64,000 bases of DNA, taken from contig CM037883.1 of NCBI GenBank assembly GCA_021292165.1, forward strand, positions 10,121,434-10,185,433, written 5' to 3'. Origin of the DNA: Shinisaurus crocodilurus (lineage: Eukaryota > Chordata > Lepidosauria > Squamata > Shinisauridae). The position numbers and the translations under genes are program-made. Shown here piece after piece: positions 20,020 through 31,119 of this stretch; positions within the stretch are counted from its first letter, which is position 1; the number at the start of each line of letters is the position of its first letter. The notes below the pieces were generated by a model that saw nothing but the letters and a program-made list of their open reading frames with translations, did no database searches and had not been told where the DNA came from.

Positions 20020-20771
20020 TAAATATCTGTAAGGAGACCAAAATGCTGGTTTATGAAGCCATTGTATTACCAACTTTATTGTGTGCCTGCGAAACATGGA
20101 CTATCTATAAACGTCATTTCCACCTCCTTGAAAGATTTCATCAACAATGCCTCCGGAAAATCCTGTGAATTACTTGGGAAGCTAGGCAAACAAATGTCAG
20201 TGTACTGGAAGAAGCAAAGACTACTAGCATTGAAAAAATGATCCTTCAACGCCAACTTCAATGGACCGGTCATGTTGTTCGAATGTCTGACTGCCGTCTC
20301 CCAAAGCAGTTACTTTATTCCCCACTCAAGGATGGAAAGCGGAATATCGGTGGTCAATATAAGAGGTTTAAAGATGTTCTTAAGGCTAATCTAAAAAAAT
20401 GCAATATAAACATTGAAAACTGGGAAGCTCTGACACATGAATGATCTAACTGGAGGTTGGCCTTTCACAAAGGTTCCATGGACTTTGAAGAAGCCCGAGT
20501 GCAAGGTGAAAGGGAGAAACGTGCTAAGCGAAAAGTACATCAAACGAATCCTTTACAGGACCATCTTCCATCTGGTAACCTGTGTCCTCAACTGTGGGAA
20601 GCTGTGTGGATCTAGAATTGGCCTCCACAGTCACTTACGGACCCATCGCTAGAGTCTACACAATTTTTTAGAATTTCCTCCTTTTATAATTTTATTTTTG
20701 TAATTTTATCCTGGAAGACAATCTTACTCGGTCATGAGTGATCGCCTACTACTACTACTACTACTACTACC
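20020..20771 (+). mobile_element. LINE of uncertain clade, 3' fragment copy 1
   Basis: Broken frames encode VYEAIVLPTLLCACETWTIY, LQRQLQWTGHVVRM and a C-terminal CGKLCGSRIGLHSHLRTHR zinc-finger-like motif, as in some non-LTR retrotransposons. It lacks the reverse transcriptase core. The 3' end is tcatgagtgatcgcc followed by a (CTA)n tract. It is very similar to 41640-42450. It carries stop codons and frameshifts. Confidence 0.7.
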
Positions 20772-20809
20772 ATTAAATACCCTTAAATGCAATTAAATGC
20801 CTGGAAGAA

Positions 20810-21020
20810 GAGGGCAGTCTCTTAACCAGGTGCTGAAAAGATGACAGAGTTGTCACCAGGCAGGCCTCAGTGAGGAGATCATTACAGAATGGGGGGCCCA
20901 CCACCGAAAAGGCCCTCCCCCTTGTTGCCACCCTCTGGACCTCTCTTGGAGGCGGCACTCAGAGGAAGGCCTCAGATGTTGATCATAGTGCCTGGATAGA
21001 TTGATTCAGGTTGGGAGAGG
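20810..21020 (-). mobile_element. L2 LINE, part left of the L1 insertion
   Basis: The minus strand contains GRAFSVVGPPFCNDLL, an L2 ORF end. It resumes at 22498 after the L1. Confidence 0.65.
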
Positions 21021-21021
21021 G

Positions 21022-22497
21022 AGAGGCACTCCATCAGGAACACTGCCGATTTTAACTAATGATGTGCCCTTTAAAGAATGGAAGGACTTATCTAAATCTA
21101 TATGGCAAAGAAAGAACCCACGTGTTAAATATATAGTTCTACAGGATGCGAAAGAAAGGGGTGGATTGGGTGTACCTGATTTGAAATTGTATTTTAATGC
21201 TTGCTGTTTTGTTTGGTTGAAGGAATGGGTGACATTGAGAAATAACAGACTTCTAGAATTAGAAGGGCATGATCTAAGGTTTGGATGGCATGGATATTTG
21301 TGGTATGACAAAGCTAAGGTTAATGTAGATTTTAAGAACCACTATATCAGAAGGGCGTTATTAAGAGTTTGGAACAAATACAAACCTAGGTTATGCCCAA
21401 AATTACCTTTATGGATATCACCCCAAGAGGCATTATACAGGAAAGAAATGACAAGCAAAAACATGAGAACTGGTTAAAATACCGAGAAATATTGGAATTG
21501 CGTCAGGGAACATACTGGATTAAAACACGGGATTGTTTAGTAACAGAAGGTTATAACTTACACTGGTTTTCATACATGCAATTATTAGAGAGATTTAAAG
21601 TGGATAAAAGAATGTATGATATAGAACAGGATAAGTCTGAATTTGAAATACAGTTGTGTACAGGTGATGATCATGTAATTGCAAAAATGTATAAATTTTG
21701 GTTGAAGTTTGGGACAGAAGAAGAACAAGTTAAAGATTGTATGGTTAAAGGGGCAAGGAATTTTGGATATAATATAATGATGGAACAATGGGAACGCCTG
21801 TGGACTAAAGGTATAAAATTTACATTGTATTCTGATCTTAGAGAGAATTTTTACAAGATGATGTATCGTTGGTACCTAACTCCTGTGAAATTGGCTAAGA
21901 TGTATAATAATATGTCAAATGTATGTTGGAAATGTCAAAGTCATGAAGGAACATTTTATCATGTTTGGTGGACATGTAAAAAAGTGAAAACATATTGGGT
22001 ACAAATACACACATGGATACAAAAGATTTTAAAAGTGAATATTAAACTGAAACCAGAAATGTTTTTATTGGGTATAATGGACTTACAACTTGAGAAAGAC
22101 TATGGAACATTATTACAATATTTGATGACGGCAGAAAGAATAATCTATGCTCAAAAATGGAAAGAAGCAACTATACCAACTATAGAAGACTGGCTGTTGA
22201 AAATGTTGGACTTAGCAGAGATGGCAAAATTGACTTGTTTAATTAGAGAAATTTTTTTAACTTCATTCAAGAAAGACTGGAAACCTCTGGTGGACTTCTT
22301 GGGGAGGAGGGAAAGTGACTTAATAACTGTTGGGTTTGATTTCTGAATATTGGTAAGGTGATAGAAATTATTTCTATGAAAATAGAAGAAACTTAGATTG
22401 GATAAGGATTGGTAATGTGTGTCAGACAATGAGACGGAAGCCAAATGTTGTTTTGTAAAATTCAATTAAAAAATTAAAAAAAGAAAAGAAAAAAAGA
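21022..22497 (+). mobile_element. 5'-truncated L1 LINE (ORF2 C-terminus, A-rich tail)
   Basis: Two overlapping frames (21001-21477 and 21393-22346) encode the end of L1 ORF2: PRVKYIVLQDAKERGG, FGWHGYLWYDK, a Cys/His region (CWKCQSHEGTFYHVWWTCKK), and a stop at about 22346. One frameshift lies between about 21430 and 21455. An A-rich tail ends at 22497. Endonuclease and the reverse transcriptase core are missing. It is inserted in L2 and relatively well preserved. Confidence 0.8.
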
Positions 22498-22890
22498 ATT
22501 GGGTTCCCAAGCCATCAGACTTGGAAGCATACAGGCAGTCAATGCAAGTGAGCCAGAATTGGTGTTATATGTCCAAACCTTCTGGTCCCAGTTATTAGTC
22601 TGGCTGCTGCATTTTACACAAGCTGCAGCTTTTGAACAGTCTTCAAGGGCAGCCCCACATAGAGTGTATTGCAGTAATCTAACATGGAGGTTACCAGTGC
22701 ATAGATTACTGAAACTGGGCAATCCCTGTCCAGATAGGGGCATAGCTGGCCCAACAACCAGAGCTGGTAGAAGGCACTCTGTGCCACTGAGGCCACCTGA
22801 GCCTCAAGTGACAAAGTTTTCATTTATTACATTTCTATACCACCCAATAGTCGAAGCTCTCTGAGCACTTGATAGAGATCAAAACCTTAA
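22498..22890 (-). mobile_element. L2 LINE, part right of the L1 insertion
   Basis: The minus strand reads SMLDYCNTLYVGLPLKTVQK, typical L2. It ends with the L2 3' end in reverse (accacccaatagtcgaagct). Confidence 0.7.
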
Positions 22891-23019
22891 AAAATACATT
22901 ATAAAAAACATATGCATACAAACATATAAGCATACAACACAAACACAGAGAGACATATATATCTAAAAACAATTTTAAACAATCAACAAGAAAAATTCAA
23001 GACCTGATTAAAACCACAT

Positions 23020-23235
23020 CATATGCTGCTAAATGCCTGAAAGAAGAAGGTCTTAACCTGGTCCCAAAAAGATAACAATGTCGGCACCAGGCGAGCCTCA
23101 TTGGTGACATCATTCCATAATTGGGGGGTCACCACCGAGATGGCTCCAGAAGGGCCCCCAAGCGACGAACCTGCTCCTTCAAGGGGAGTGCAACCCCATC
23201 CAGGACTGGTTGAGCACCCTCCATCCAGTCAGAGA
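23020..23235 (-). mobile_element. L2 LINE fragment
   Basis: gaagaaggtcttaacctggt and ccaccgagatggc match the L2 3' ORF end in reverse. Confidence 0.6.
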
Positions 23236-23239
23236 GTGA

Positions 23240-23425
23240 ACAGTGTTGGACTGCAACTTCCATCATTCCCAGCCAGCATGGCCAATGTGTATTTGCAGTC
23301 CAACGTCTGGAGGGCACCAGGCTGGGGAAGGCTGTTCTAAACACTGAGACCACACAGTGCAGCCTTTTCCAACCTGGTGCCTTCCAGATGTGATAGACTG
23401 GATCTCCCATAACAGATCTACAGAA
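23240..23425. mobile_element. hairpin MITE fragments
   Basis: Two partial copies: gactgcaacttccatcattc with tctggagggcaccaggct, then aacctggtgccttccagatg. Confidence 0.5.
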
Positions 23426-23429
23426 TGGC

Positions 23430-24590
23430 TAGAGCCTAATAAAATGCTGAGTGTACTTGAAATGGGCTTAGCAATTCCGTGGCCCTTGCCTAGAATGGAA
23501 TCCATTGGTGCCAATGTCAATAGGAACAAGTGTGATGTCACAAATATTCCCACCTGTTAAGAGAGGAAAGTGTTCAGGGCAGCTGCATTTTGCGGGGAGC
23601 TCCTTAACAAAAGCACCCCTTACTTCAGTTCCATTGGCAGAAGAAGCCATTGGAAACTGTAATTGATAATTTTTAAGTAAATGTGGCCTTAGAACAGAAT
23701 GCAGATGGTAAAGCCGCCGTGCAGTTGACCCCATGGGAAGATTAGAATAGCAAACAAACAGGAGGCGTCGAACCTCCTAATAATTATTTTCGCAGCCGCC
23801 ATTGTTTGCTCCATAATATGGGTTGGTGGGTCAACCTGGAGTGTCTTCCTAATATATTAGTAAATAAATTTGAACAGATTTTAATTTGCTAATGGAAAGG
23901 GCTAAGCCAGTTGCTGATATGAAGCGAGCGACTTTGTCTCCCTCATTGGCATGCATCCGGGCTCCTCGGAGCCATTCATAGAAAATGTTACATTTCCATA
24001 AACTGTAGTGTAATTTGTCAGGGCGGGGGGGGGAGAGAAAAAACATCCTCCGCAAACTATATTAGATTAAAGATAAATGTGTATCATGCAGCCATCATTC
24101 TTGGAGAGTCTTTAAGATAATTGAATGCAGAACACCTGCCCCAGAATGCTTGCCAAGTAATCCGGTTGCCACATCAATATTCACAGTGAGGGGAGAAAAT
24201 AGTGTTTTGTTTTCCCAACTGGAATCAGTGAGCATATAAGGTAAGAAATCACAGTCATAGTTCTGCCTCTTTCAATGGGTGTACAACCCAGCCATTGCTT
24301 AATTGTAACCTACCCCAAACCACACACAAATCCCATTTCTTTTTCACACATGCACACACATACGTATCTTGTTTCCAGCTCCTGGCTGATATGCTAGGTG
24401 TCAGCAGCCTAAACTGAAGACGATGGTGCCTCCCTCCAAGCCACCATGAATGTGTGTAGGAAGAGGGAACCATTGGCTTGACCTTTCCTGCACTGCAGTG
24501 CCACCACTACAAATGGCCAGGCTGTGGGACTGCAGTTTCCAGCCCAGCAAGGATCTGATGATCGTGAGGAGCCTATGGGGTCCCATCTGG
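23430..24590. other. single-copy stretch, possible conserved non-coding DNA
   Basis: 23760-24120 is repeat-free with TAATAATTATTTT, GCCATTGTTTGC and ttaatttgctaatgg blocks, the texture of developmental enhancers. No coding frame. Confidence 0.25.
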
Positions 24591-24600
24591 CCCTACCAAG

Positions 24601-24741
24601 CAGGGGTGGGGAAGCTGTAGCCCTCCAGATGTTGTTGGATGGCAACTCCCATCATCATCCCTGGCCATTGGCCATGCTAACTGGGGTTGGTGGGAGTCAG
24701 GGTATGACAAAATCAGGAGAGCCACCAATTTCCCACCCCTG
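24601..24741. mobile_element. 141-bp hAT-type MITE, decayed
   Basis: It runs caggggtggggaagctgtag to tttcccacccctg, with flanks ctaccaag/ctagaaag (6 of 8 match). Confidence 0.65.
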
Positions 24742-24817
24742 CTAGAAAGCTCCAGACTCTGGCCTAGCTTCTCAGCCTTAGCAACTCATGGTTCGGGTAC
24801 CTACCAAGTGGCTTGGG

Positions 24818-24983
24818 AAGGAATATACCTCAGTGGTAGAGCCCCTACTTTGCATGCAGATGGCCCCACGTTCGATCCCCAGCATCTCCAGATAGGGCTG
24901 GAAAAACTCCTGCCTGAAAACTTGCTGGGCTAGATGGACCAACGTTATGACTCAGTATAAGGCAGATTCCTATGTTCTGCCTG
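24818..24983 (+). mobile_element. tRNA-Ala-derived SINE
   Basis: ctcagtggtagagcccctac, cgttcgatccccagcatctc and actcagtataaggcagattc are all present. Confidence 0.8.
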
Positions 24984-25204
24984 CTGAAAGCGATATACAG
25001 AAGGTCTTTATATGCTTAGAAGCACATGAGAAGGACAGCGCAGAAAAGCCCATCGGCCTTTTCCCCTCCACCGCATCATTTCCACCCATCCTGGCAGCCC
25101 TCTACTCAGTGGAGCGGTAACATCTGTGCCCGGGAACCTTCTCTACTTGTGTAGGTTCCCATGTGATTTAGAACCCCGAATTTCCACCAGATCTAAGTTG
25201 CTCC

Positions 25205-25485
25205 AGGAGACTCTATGGGCCAGTTAACATGGTGGGTCAAACATCCCACCATGGCTTATTTACGAGTGACATGTGCCGGTGCGAGCAGGAGGCCATTTTG
25301 AATATTCAAGACACAGCTTGTCATGTCATCTGAGCCCGGGCGGTGGGGGTTGTGTGAGGGTTAACAACCCTCGCATATAACCCATGGCCTGTACAAGGGT
25401 TATGTGAGGGTTGTTTAACTGGCATGCATCACAGCCCACCATGGCTTAATCAAGCCACAGTGAACAGTGGTGATCATGCAAATGG
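25205..25485. repeat. MITE-like repeat, family of 2625-2790 and 47940-48195
   Basis: Facing motifs ccaccatggcttatttacga and cccaccatggcttaatcaag, with an inner gagggttaacaaccctc palindrome. Confidence 0.45.
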
Positions 25486-25654
25486 GATCTATGAGATATC
25501 CGGCCACGATGCATGGAGGGCTGCAGAAATGGGTGGGTGATGAGGACATCACAGAGGGGGTGGAGTGAACAGGCTCATGCTGTCGCTTCCTCTCACACAA
25601 TTCTGATTTTGGGGGTGAGGTGGACTTCCCAAGAAGGCTGAAGCATCTCCATTC

Positions 25655-25805
25655 ACTCACAAAATTCACTGGGTGACTTTGGGCCCACTGCCCTCCTTCT
25701 CCCTCAGCCTAACCTACTTCGCAGGGTGGTTGTGGGGATTAACTGGGGAGGAGGAGAAACAGGCATGCTCCCCTAAACTTGAGAGCCAGAATAAAAAATG
25801 AAATA
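25655..25805 (+). mobile_element. MIR/CORE-like SINE, 5'-truncated
   Basis: Starts at actgggtgactttgggccc, continues cctcagcctaacctacttcg and ends in aataaaaaatg. Confidence 0.6.
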
Positions 25806-25999
25806 ATGTGAATGTTGCCATGCAGTGGCTTTTGTCCAAAAACAGAAAGAATAGATATATCTATTTGGGGCTGTTAAAACTTGGCCATTAAATCTCAGTC
25901 CCAAATATTTCATCGGATAAATCTCTGATGAACTTCATCGGAGATTTATCAGCATTCACACATGAATCTTGGCATCCACCTGGAGAAGTTAAACCAGAC

Positions 26000-26120
26000 T
26001 TCCCTAACCTGGCCTCATCCAGATCTCCTGGAGTACAGATCCCAGCTCCCATTAGCCACATTGTCTGGGGGTGATGGGAAATATAGTCCACCAGTTTTGG
26101 AGGGCTGTGGAATGCCCACC
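26000..26120. mobile_element. hairpin MITE, decayed
   Basis: cctaacctggcctcatccag and ttttggagggctgtggaatg arms with agctcccattagccac in the centre. Confidence 0.45.
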
Positions 26121-26124
26121 CACT

Positions 26125-26643
26125 GTGGAAACTAAAGTAAAAAACAAACAGCTGCATGCATAAAAGGGCTTAATTCAGTGATGTTGGATCACTGAGGATT
26201 TTGGAAATGCAATCCGCCCACAGTTTCCAGCTGTGACTCTTCCTGATGCAAGAGGGGATGGCAGCTAAAAGTGTCCTCCTTCTCGCCTCGTTTTCTCTTC
26301 ATTGTGATGCAAGAGAGAGAGAGAACAGGCCACCCTCCAGTGGAGGCAAATTAAGGAGCATCCAAAGATTACTCCCTAATGACCATAATCCCTGCAGGAT
26401 TATTGTAAAATGAAGGGTTTTTTTAAACTCAGAAAGCCCCGGTGCCCTGTGGGGTTTGCAATAAAGGAATGCCCAGTATATCAACATCATTTGTATTAAC
26501 AGCACCCAATGATTTAGGTTGAGCAGGTGAATGGAAGCGAGATGTAAAAAATGAGGTTGGGAGGCAGGGATTTTTGGTCTGCAACATTGATTCACTAGGA
26601 AGCTTGTTTGTTGCTATGCACTCACCAAACATCATATTCAAGG

Positions 26644-26674
<31 letters not shown>

Positions 26675-26808
26675 TTAATGCAAAATGTCACTGCTTTTTT
26701 ACTGAGTAGCAGACTGCCCATCATTTGAACATTTTGATGTGTTGGGAGGGAGGACTTACATATTGTCGCAAAACTCCTGGGAGGCTCATATATATATCTG
26801 TGTACACA

Positions 26809-26842
<34 letters not shown>

Positions 26843-27010
26843 ATGTGTTGTACATGCATGTACATACATGTGTTTATGGGTGGGTCCTGCCGCAAAAGAT
26901 CCTAGTGACAGCTGGGAAACTCACCATGAGGGACAAGAGGCCCATTTTCTCCTTACCACAAGTACTTCCCCTTTTCCCATAGCAGTAAATAGCAGACACT
27001 CATCAATTTA
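26125..27010. other. unassigned stretch with microsatellites
   Basis: (GTT)n at 26643-26673 and (GT)n at 26812-26840. No gene or repeat family otherwise. Confidence 0.4.
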
Positions 27011-27011
27011 A

Positions 27012-27222
27012 TGGTCGGGGTGGTGAAGTTAAGGTTGTTGGACTAGGACTAGGATGACCTGGGTTCAAATCCCCGTTCAAGCTATCTCTTAGCCTAACCT
27101 ACCTCACAGGCTTGTCGTGAGGACAAAATGGTTGGGGTGGGGGTGGAGAAACCCATGTATACCACCCTGAGCTTCTTGGAGGAAGAGCTGGATAAAAATC
27201 TATGAAATTAAATAAATAAAGG
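27012..27222 (+). mobile_element. tRNA-derived SINE related to the MIR/CORE-like family
   Basis: gttggactaggactaggatg, gggttcaaatccccg, agcctaacctacctcacagg and an aaataaataaa tail. It has a shorter middle than the other copies. Confidence 0.65.
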
Positions 27223-27312
27223 GGTGTGACTGGTGATATCACTGGGAAAGACCCATAACTTCTGCTGTTGAAAACCAATCCAGCTCTACTGCTTAGTCAC
27301 TCAAGTGCACAG

Positions 27313-27434
27313 GTAGACCACCTGGTGTCCTTCGGATGTCTTGGACCACAACTCCCATCAGCCACCACCAGTCTGGCCAATGGCTAGGGACTATGGGAGC
27401 TGTAGTCCAAAAGATCCGGACGGCACCTGGTTCC
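27313..27434. mobile_element. hairpin MITE
   Basis: Arms ccacctggtgtccttcggat and atccggacggcacctggttc with caactcccatcagcc in between. Confidence 0.6.
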
Positions 27435-27479
27435 TGCCCCTTCTTGAGCCAGATGGAAATTGGGGAAAGTGGGATGAAA

Positions 27480-27845
27480 TGTTGGGAACTGGTTTGCCCA
27501 AGCCAGGGGAGTTGGACCCCCTTCAGTCTGAGGGCCGGATTCCATTTTGGAGAAGCTCTTGGGGGCCACATTCTAATAGTGGGTGGGTCCAAAGGCAGAA
27601 GGGGCGGGGCCAAAATACCCACCTATTTTAGCTCAAAGCTCTTCCTGGCTGTAAGGAAGCCTTAGGAGAGGCATTTCAACCTTTTAGGGGGGAACTGCAC
27701 AAAAGCTGGGAAAACACCAATTGATTGGTAGTCAGGGGGAAGGGGTGGAGCCAGGAGAAGTGGGTGAGGCCTTCTTGGGAACTATGGAGTGCTGGAGAGG
27801 GACCCCAAGAGGGCCACATTTAGCTCCCAGGCCTGAGGTTCTGCA
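27480..27845 (+). mobile_element. DNA-transposon-like repeat (pairs with 61240-61560)
   Basis: Shared blocks: ttttagctcaaagctcttcc, gccttaggagaggcatttca and cttttaggggggaactgc. Unclassified, probably hAT-type and non-autonomous. Confidence 0.45.
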
Positions 27846-27961
27846 CCCTCTGGTCTAGGCAGAACAATGACTTGACATTTCGTGTCCCGCCTTTGGAGTA
27901 CATACTGACGGCAACACACTCCCAGCCTCCAGATGACCCCACTCAACTGCTTCATGTAGAT

Positions 27962-28096
27962 CAGTGTTCTCCAACCTTGGGTCCCCAGATGTTTTTGGCC
28001 TACAACTCCCAGCATGCCCCAGCCAGCTACGTTGGCTAGGGCATGCTGGGAGTTGTAGGCCAAGAACATCTGGGGACCCAAGGTTGGAGAACACTG
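27962..28096. mobile_element. 135-bp hairpin hAT-type MITE
   Basis: Near-perfect palindrome from cagtgttctccaaccttggg to the complementary end, with perfect 8-bp target duplication atgtagat on both sides. Confidence 0.9.
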
Positions 28097-28385
28097 ATGT
28101 AGATGTTTGGGGTACAAGACTGACCCCTATGGAACCCTATGAGGGAGAATCCATGGGGCTGAGGAGTATCCCCCAAGCACCGCCTTCTGGAGCTGATCAT
28201 CCAAGTAGGAGCAAAACCACTGCAATGCAGTACACCCACCCACCCCACTCCCAGCTCAGACAGCCGCCCCAGAAGGATACCATGGCCGATGGTATCAAAA
28301 GCTACCAACTGAGGCAGCAGGCTCATGTGCGGGGCCCAACACAGGTTATTGTGGCATATATACCCCCATCCTTACTTGATAAGTA

Positions 28386-29551
28386 AGGTCCCATGGCAAG
28401 CGACTCTAATGAGAAAAGGAGCCCAGGATGGGAGGGAGTTTTTTAAAAAGGAAATTTTAAAGGCACAATTGCAAACAATTCCCACAAGGAAAAAAGGCAG
28501 AGGGCAACAGAAGAAGCCAATGTGGCTTCACAATAAACTCAAAGATGACCTGAAAAAAAAAAAGGACACATATAGGAAGTGGAAGGAAGGCCAGGCTACA
28601 AGGGAACAATACAGGCAGGTAGCACAGAACTGCAGGAATAGTGTCAGATACCGGTACATGCATAGTAAAAGACAGAGGAAAGAAATGGTGGTTCAACTAC
28701 GCAGTGAGGATGGCAAATTGATAACAGAAGACAAGGAAAAGGCAGAAGTGTTCAATTCCTACTTCGGCTCGGTCTTCTCCCAAAAGTGCTGCACCTAGGG
28801 AAAGGAAACCAAATGCGCAGTTACAGAATGGGGGACACTTGGCTCAACAATACCACAAGTGAGAAGGATCTTGAAATTGTTGTAGATCACAAACTGAATA
28901 TGAGCCAGCAATGTGATGTGGCTGCAAAGAAGGCAAATGCTATTCTGGGCTGCATTAATAGAAGTATAGCTTCCAAATCGCGTGAAGTGATAATTCCCCT
29001 TTACTCAGCACTGGTTTGGTCTCATCTTGAGTATTGCATCCAGTTCTGGGCACCACACTTTCAGAAGGACGTAGACAAACTGGAGAGGGTTCAGAGGCGG
29101 GCAACAAGGATGATAAAGGGACTGGAAACAAGGCCCTATGAGGAGAGACTGAAGGAACTGGGCATGTTTAGCCTTCAGAAGAGGAGACCGAGGGGAGATA
29201 TGATCGCACTCTTCCAGTACTTAAAAGGTTGTCACACAGAGGAGGGCCAGGATCTCTTCTCGATCATCCCAGTTTGCAGGACACAGAATAATGGGCTCAA
29301 GTTACAGGAACCCAGATTCCACCTAAACATCAGGAAAACATTCCTGACTGTCAGAGCAATAAGACAATGGAACCAACTACCTAGGGAGGTGGTGAGCTCT
29401 CCCACTCTGGAGGCATTCAAGGTGCGGCTGGACAGCCATCTGTCGGGGATGCTTTGACCTGGATTCCTGCATTGAGCAGGGGGTTGGACTCGATGGCCTT
29501 GTAGGCCCCTTCTAACTCTACTTTTCTATGATTCTATGATTCTATGATTCC
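28386..29551 (+). mobile_element. CR1 LINE with internal deletion of the reverse transcriptase
   Basis: The first part encodes the CR1 linker after the endonuclease (KKPMWLHNKLKDDLKKKK, AEVFNSYFGSVFSQK). At about 28787 it jumps directly to the region after the polymerase (VLHLGKGNQM, HLEYCIQFWAPHFQKD, GLETRPYEERLKELGMFSLQ). The palm domain with the catalytic aspartates is absent. The 3' end carries three tctatgat tail units. The second part is open for 223 codons. Confidence 0.8.
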
Positions 29552-29559
29552 TCCAAGAG

Positions 29560-30416
29560 GGGAACAGCCAGGGAGTTTAGGAGGAGCAGCCAGGAGGCTG
29601 CCATCGCTGCATCCCTCCAGCATCTGCCACCTGAGGCAATTGCCTCGCTGTGCCTAACGTTAGGACCGGCCCTGCTCCTAAACACCAGATTGACCATCAC
29701 TAGAAACAGCATGCTTCCTGGACTAAATAGACCTTTGGTCTGATCTGGTAAAGCTCAGTTTATATTCCCAGTGGACATCCTTGTTGGAACATTCCACCAG
29801 ATTCGCTGGATCCCTATAATGAACCAGTACCACCGGGAATGTCTTCCATTGAATGCTGAAGGGAAAGTTTTGCTCCTTTCCAGAGAAGTGGCCTAGATAG
29901 ATAGCTAGGAGGATCATCTACAGGAACAATGGTTGTGAGGGTGAGGCTGTATCTGGAAACTCCGCAGTCCATTATATAGAAGTAGATGAATGAATGCAAT
30001 CTAGGCTCCATCAGCCCCGCCACCCTACACCCTATCTTTGAGTGAGCCGTCCTCGTTAATGGGGTTAATGCGTAACCCATGAAACCTTTGTGCATCATTT
30101 CAGAAACGAAGCCATCTCAAAGTTCTTAGTGCAGAGACTGCTCCATTCAGCAACCAAGAGACATGAAAGCATCAAATGGGTATTCAGAATAAACACTCCA
30201 AAATGGTTTTTTTTATTATTATTTAAAGAGAGATGGGGGGGGAGGAGAAGAAATAAGCTATAGAAAATGAATGTTTTGCTCAAGCCATCTATAGGTACCC
30301 ATTTCTCTCACTTCATCGTTTCACCCAAACCTTTGTCATCAAAAGCAAGCACTATTCAACTATTACAGGAAGATTGGCTCTCCCTGGAAAATGTTTTTTT
30401 TTCCTCTCTTTTTCAG
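29560..30416. other. unassigned stretch
   Basis: 29570-29675 ends in gttaggaccggccctg, the terminal part of a GGCCGG-ended DNA element. The rest is unrecognised. Confidence 0.3.
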
Positions 30417-30565
30417 ACTCTTTTGCTGATGTCAAGAACACTAACTGCTGTATCTCCTCATTGCACTGTGAAGGAGATGAAAGACAACCCTGTGGATTGG
30501 GGAGCTGCCTGGTTTTTATGGGAAAGCAAAACATGCATTTAGAAGTGCTTTTATTTTAATCTACG
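30417..30565 (+). other. candidate isolated exon (non-coding or lncRNA)
   Basis: A very strong acceptor (T-rich run ending ctctttttcag) and a strong donor (ACG before gtaagt) bound 149 bases that match no repeat seen here. All three frames contain a stop; one frame is open for 45 codons and has six cysteines before a TAA just ahead of the donor. It could be an untranslated or long non-coding RNA exon, or a chance pairing of splice signals. Confidence 0.25.
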
Positions 30566-31119
30566 GTAAGTGCTGGCCCGCTCGCTCAAACCTGCGCCTG
30601 CCACCAGCACCTTGAACTTATCTCCTTGCTATTCCCAGCTGCTTTCGCTGGGCCCTTCTCTTCCCGCTTTGGTGGATTAAATGGGAAAGCTTTTGCTAAT
30701 GGGAACCAGATATTTTAGGTTTACCTGGCTTACACTGCTGAACTTTATGTATTCATTCTTGAGTCAACCTCATCAAAGTGTGTGGTGTGAGCTCTCCCAC
30801 CGGGCCTAGACCAAACACCTGCTGAGGATCCTGCACCCCATGCCTCTTCCGCCAGCAACCTATTCCTTTTTGCTGTTTCTTTCTAGGTGGGTTATGTCAT
30901 TAGCCACACTGGATGGGGATGCTGGAAGTTGTAGGGCAGCAGGCTGCAGAAGGCTGCATTTAAGTCTACACATAGCAACTGGCCATTTTTAATTCCTAGA
31001 AGTCTACTATTCTCTTTTAGGTACTCCTTTATGGGGCGGGGGTGTACACGTGTGCATCCCACATGAGAAAATCTACTCTGTGTGACACATCCCTCTGAAG
31101 TTCAGCAGACAGGCAAGCA

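Noticed and set aside
26739..27011. Cys/Val-rich frame
   Set aside because: Made by translation of a (GT)n microsatellite.
28786..29457. 223-codon open frame as a host gene
   Set aside because: The motifs are those of CR1 LINE ORF2.
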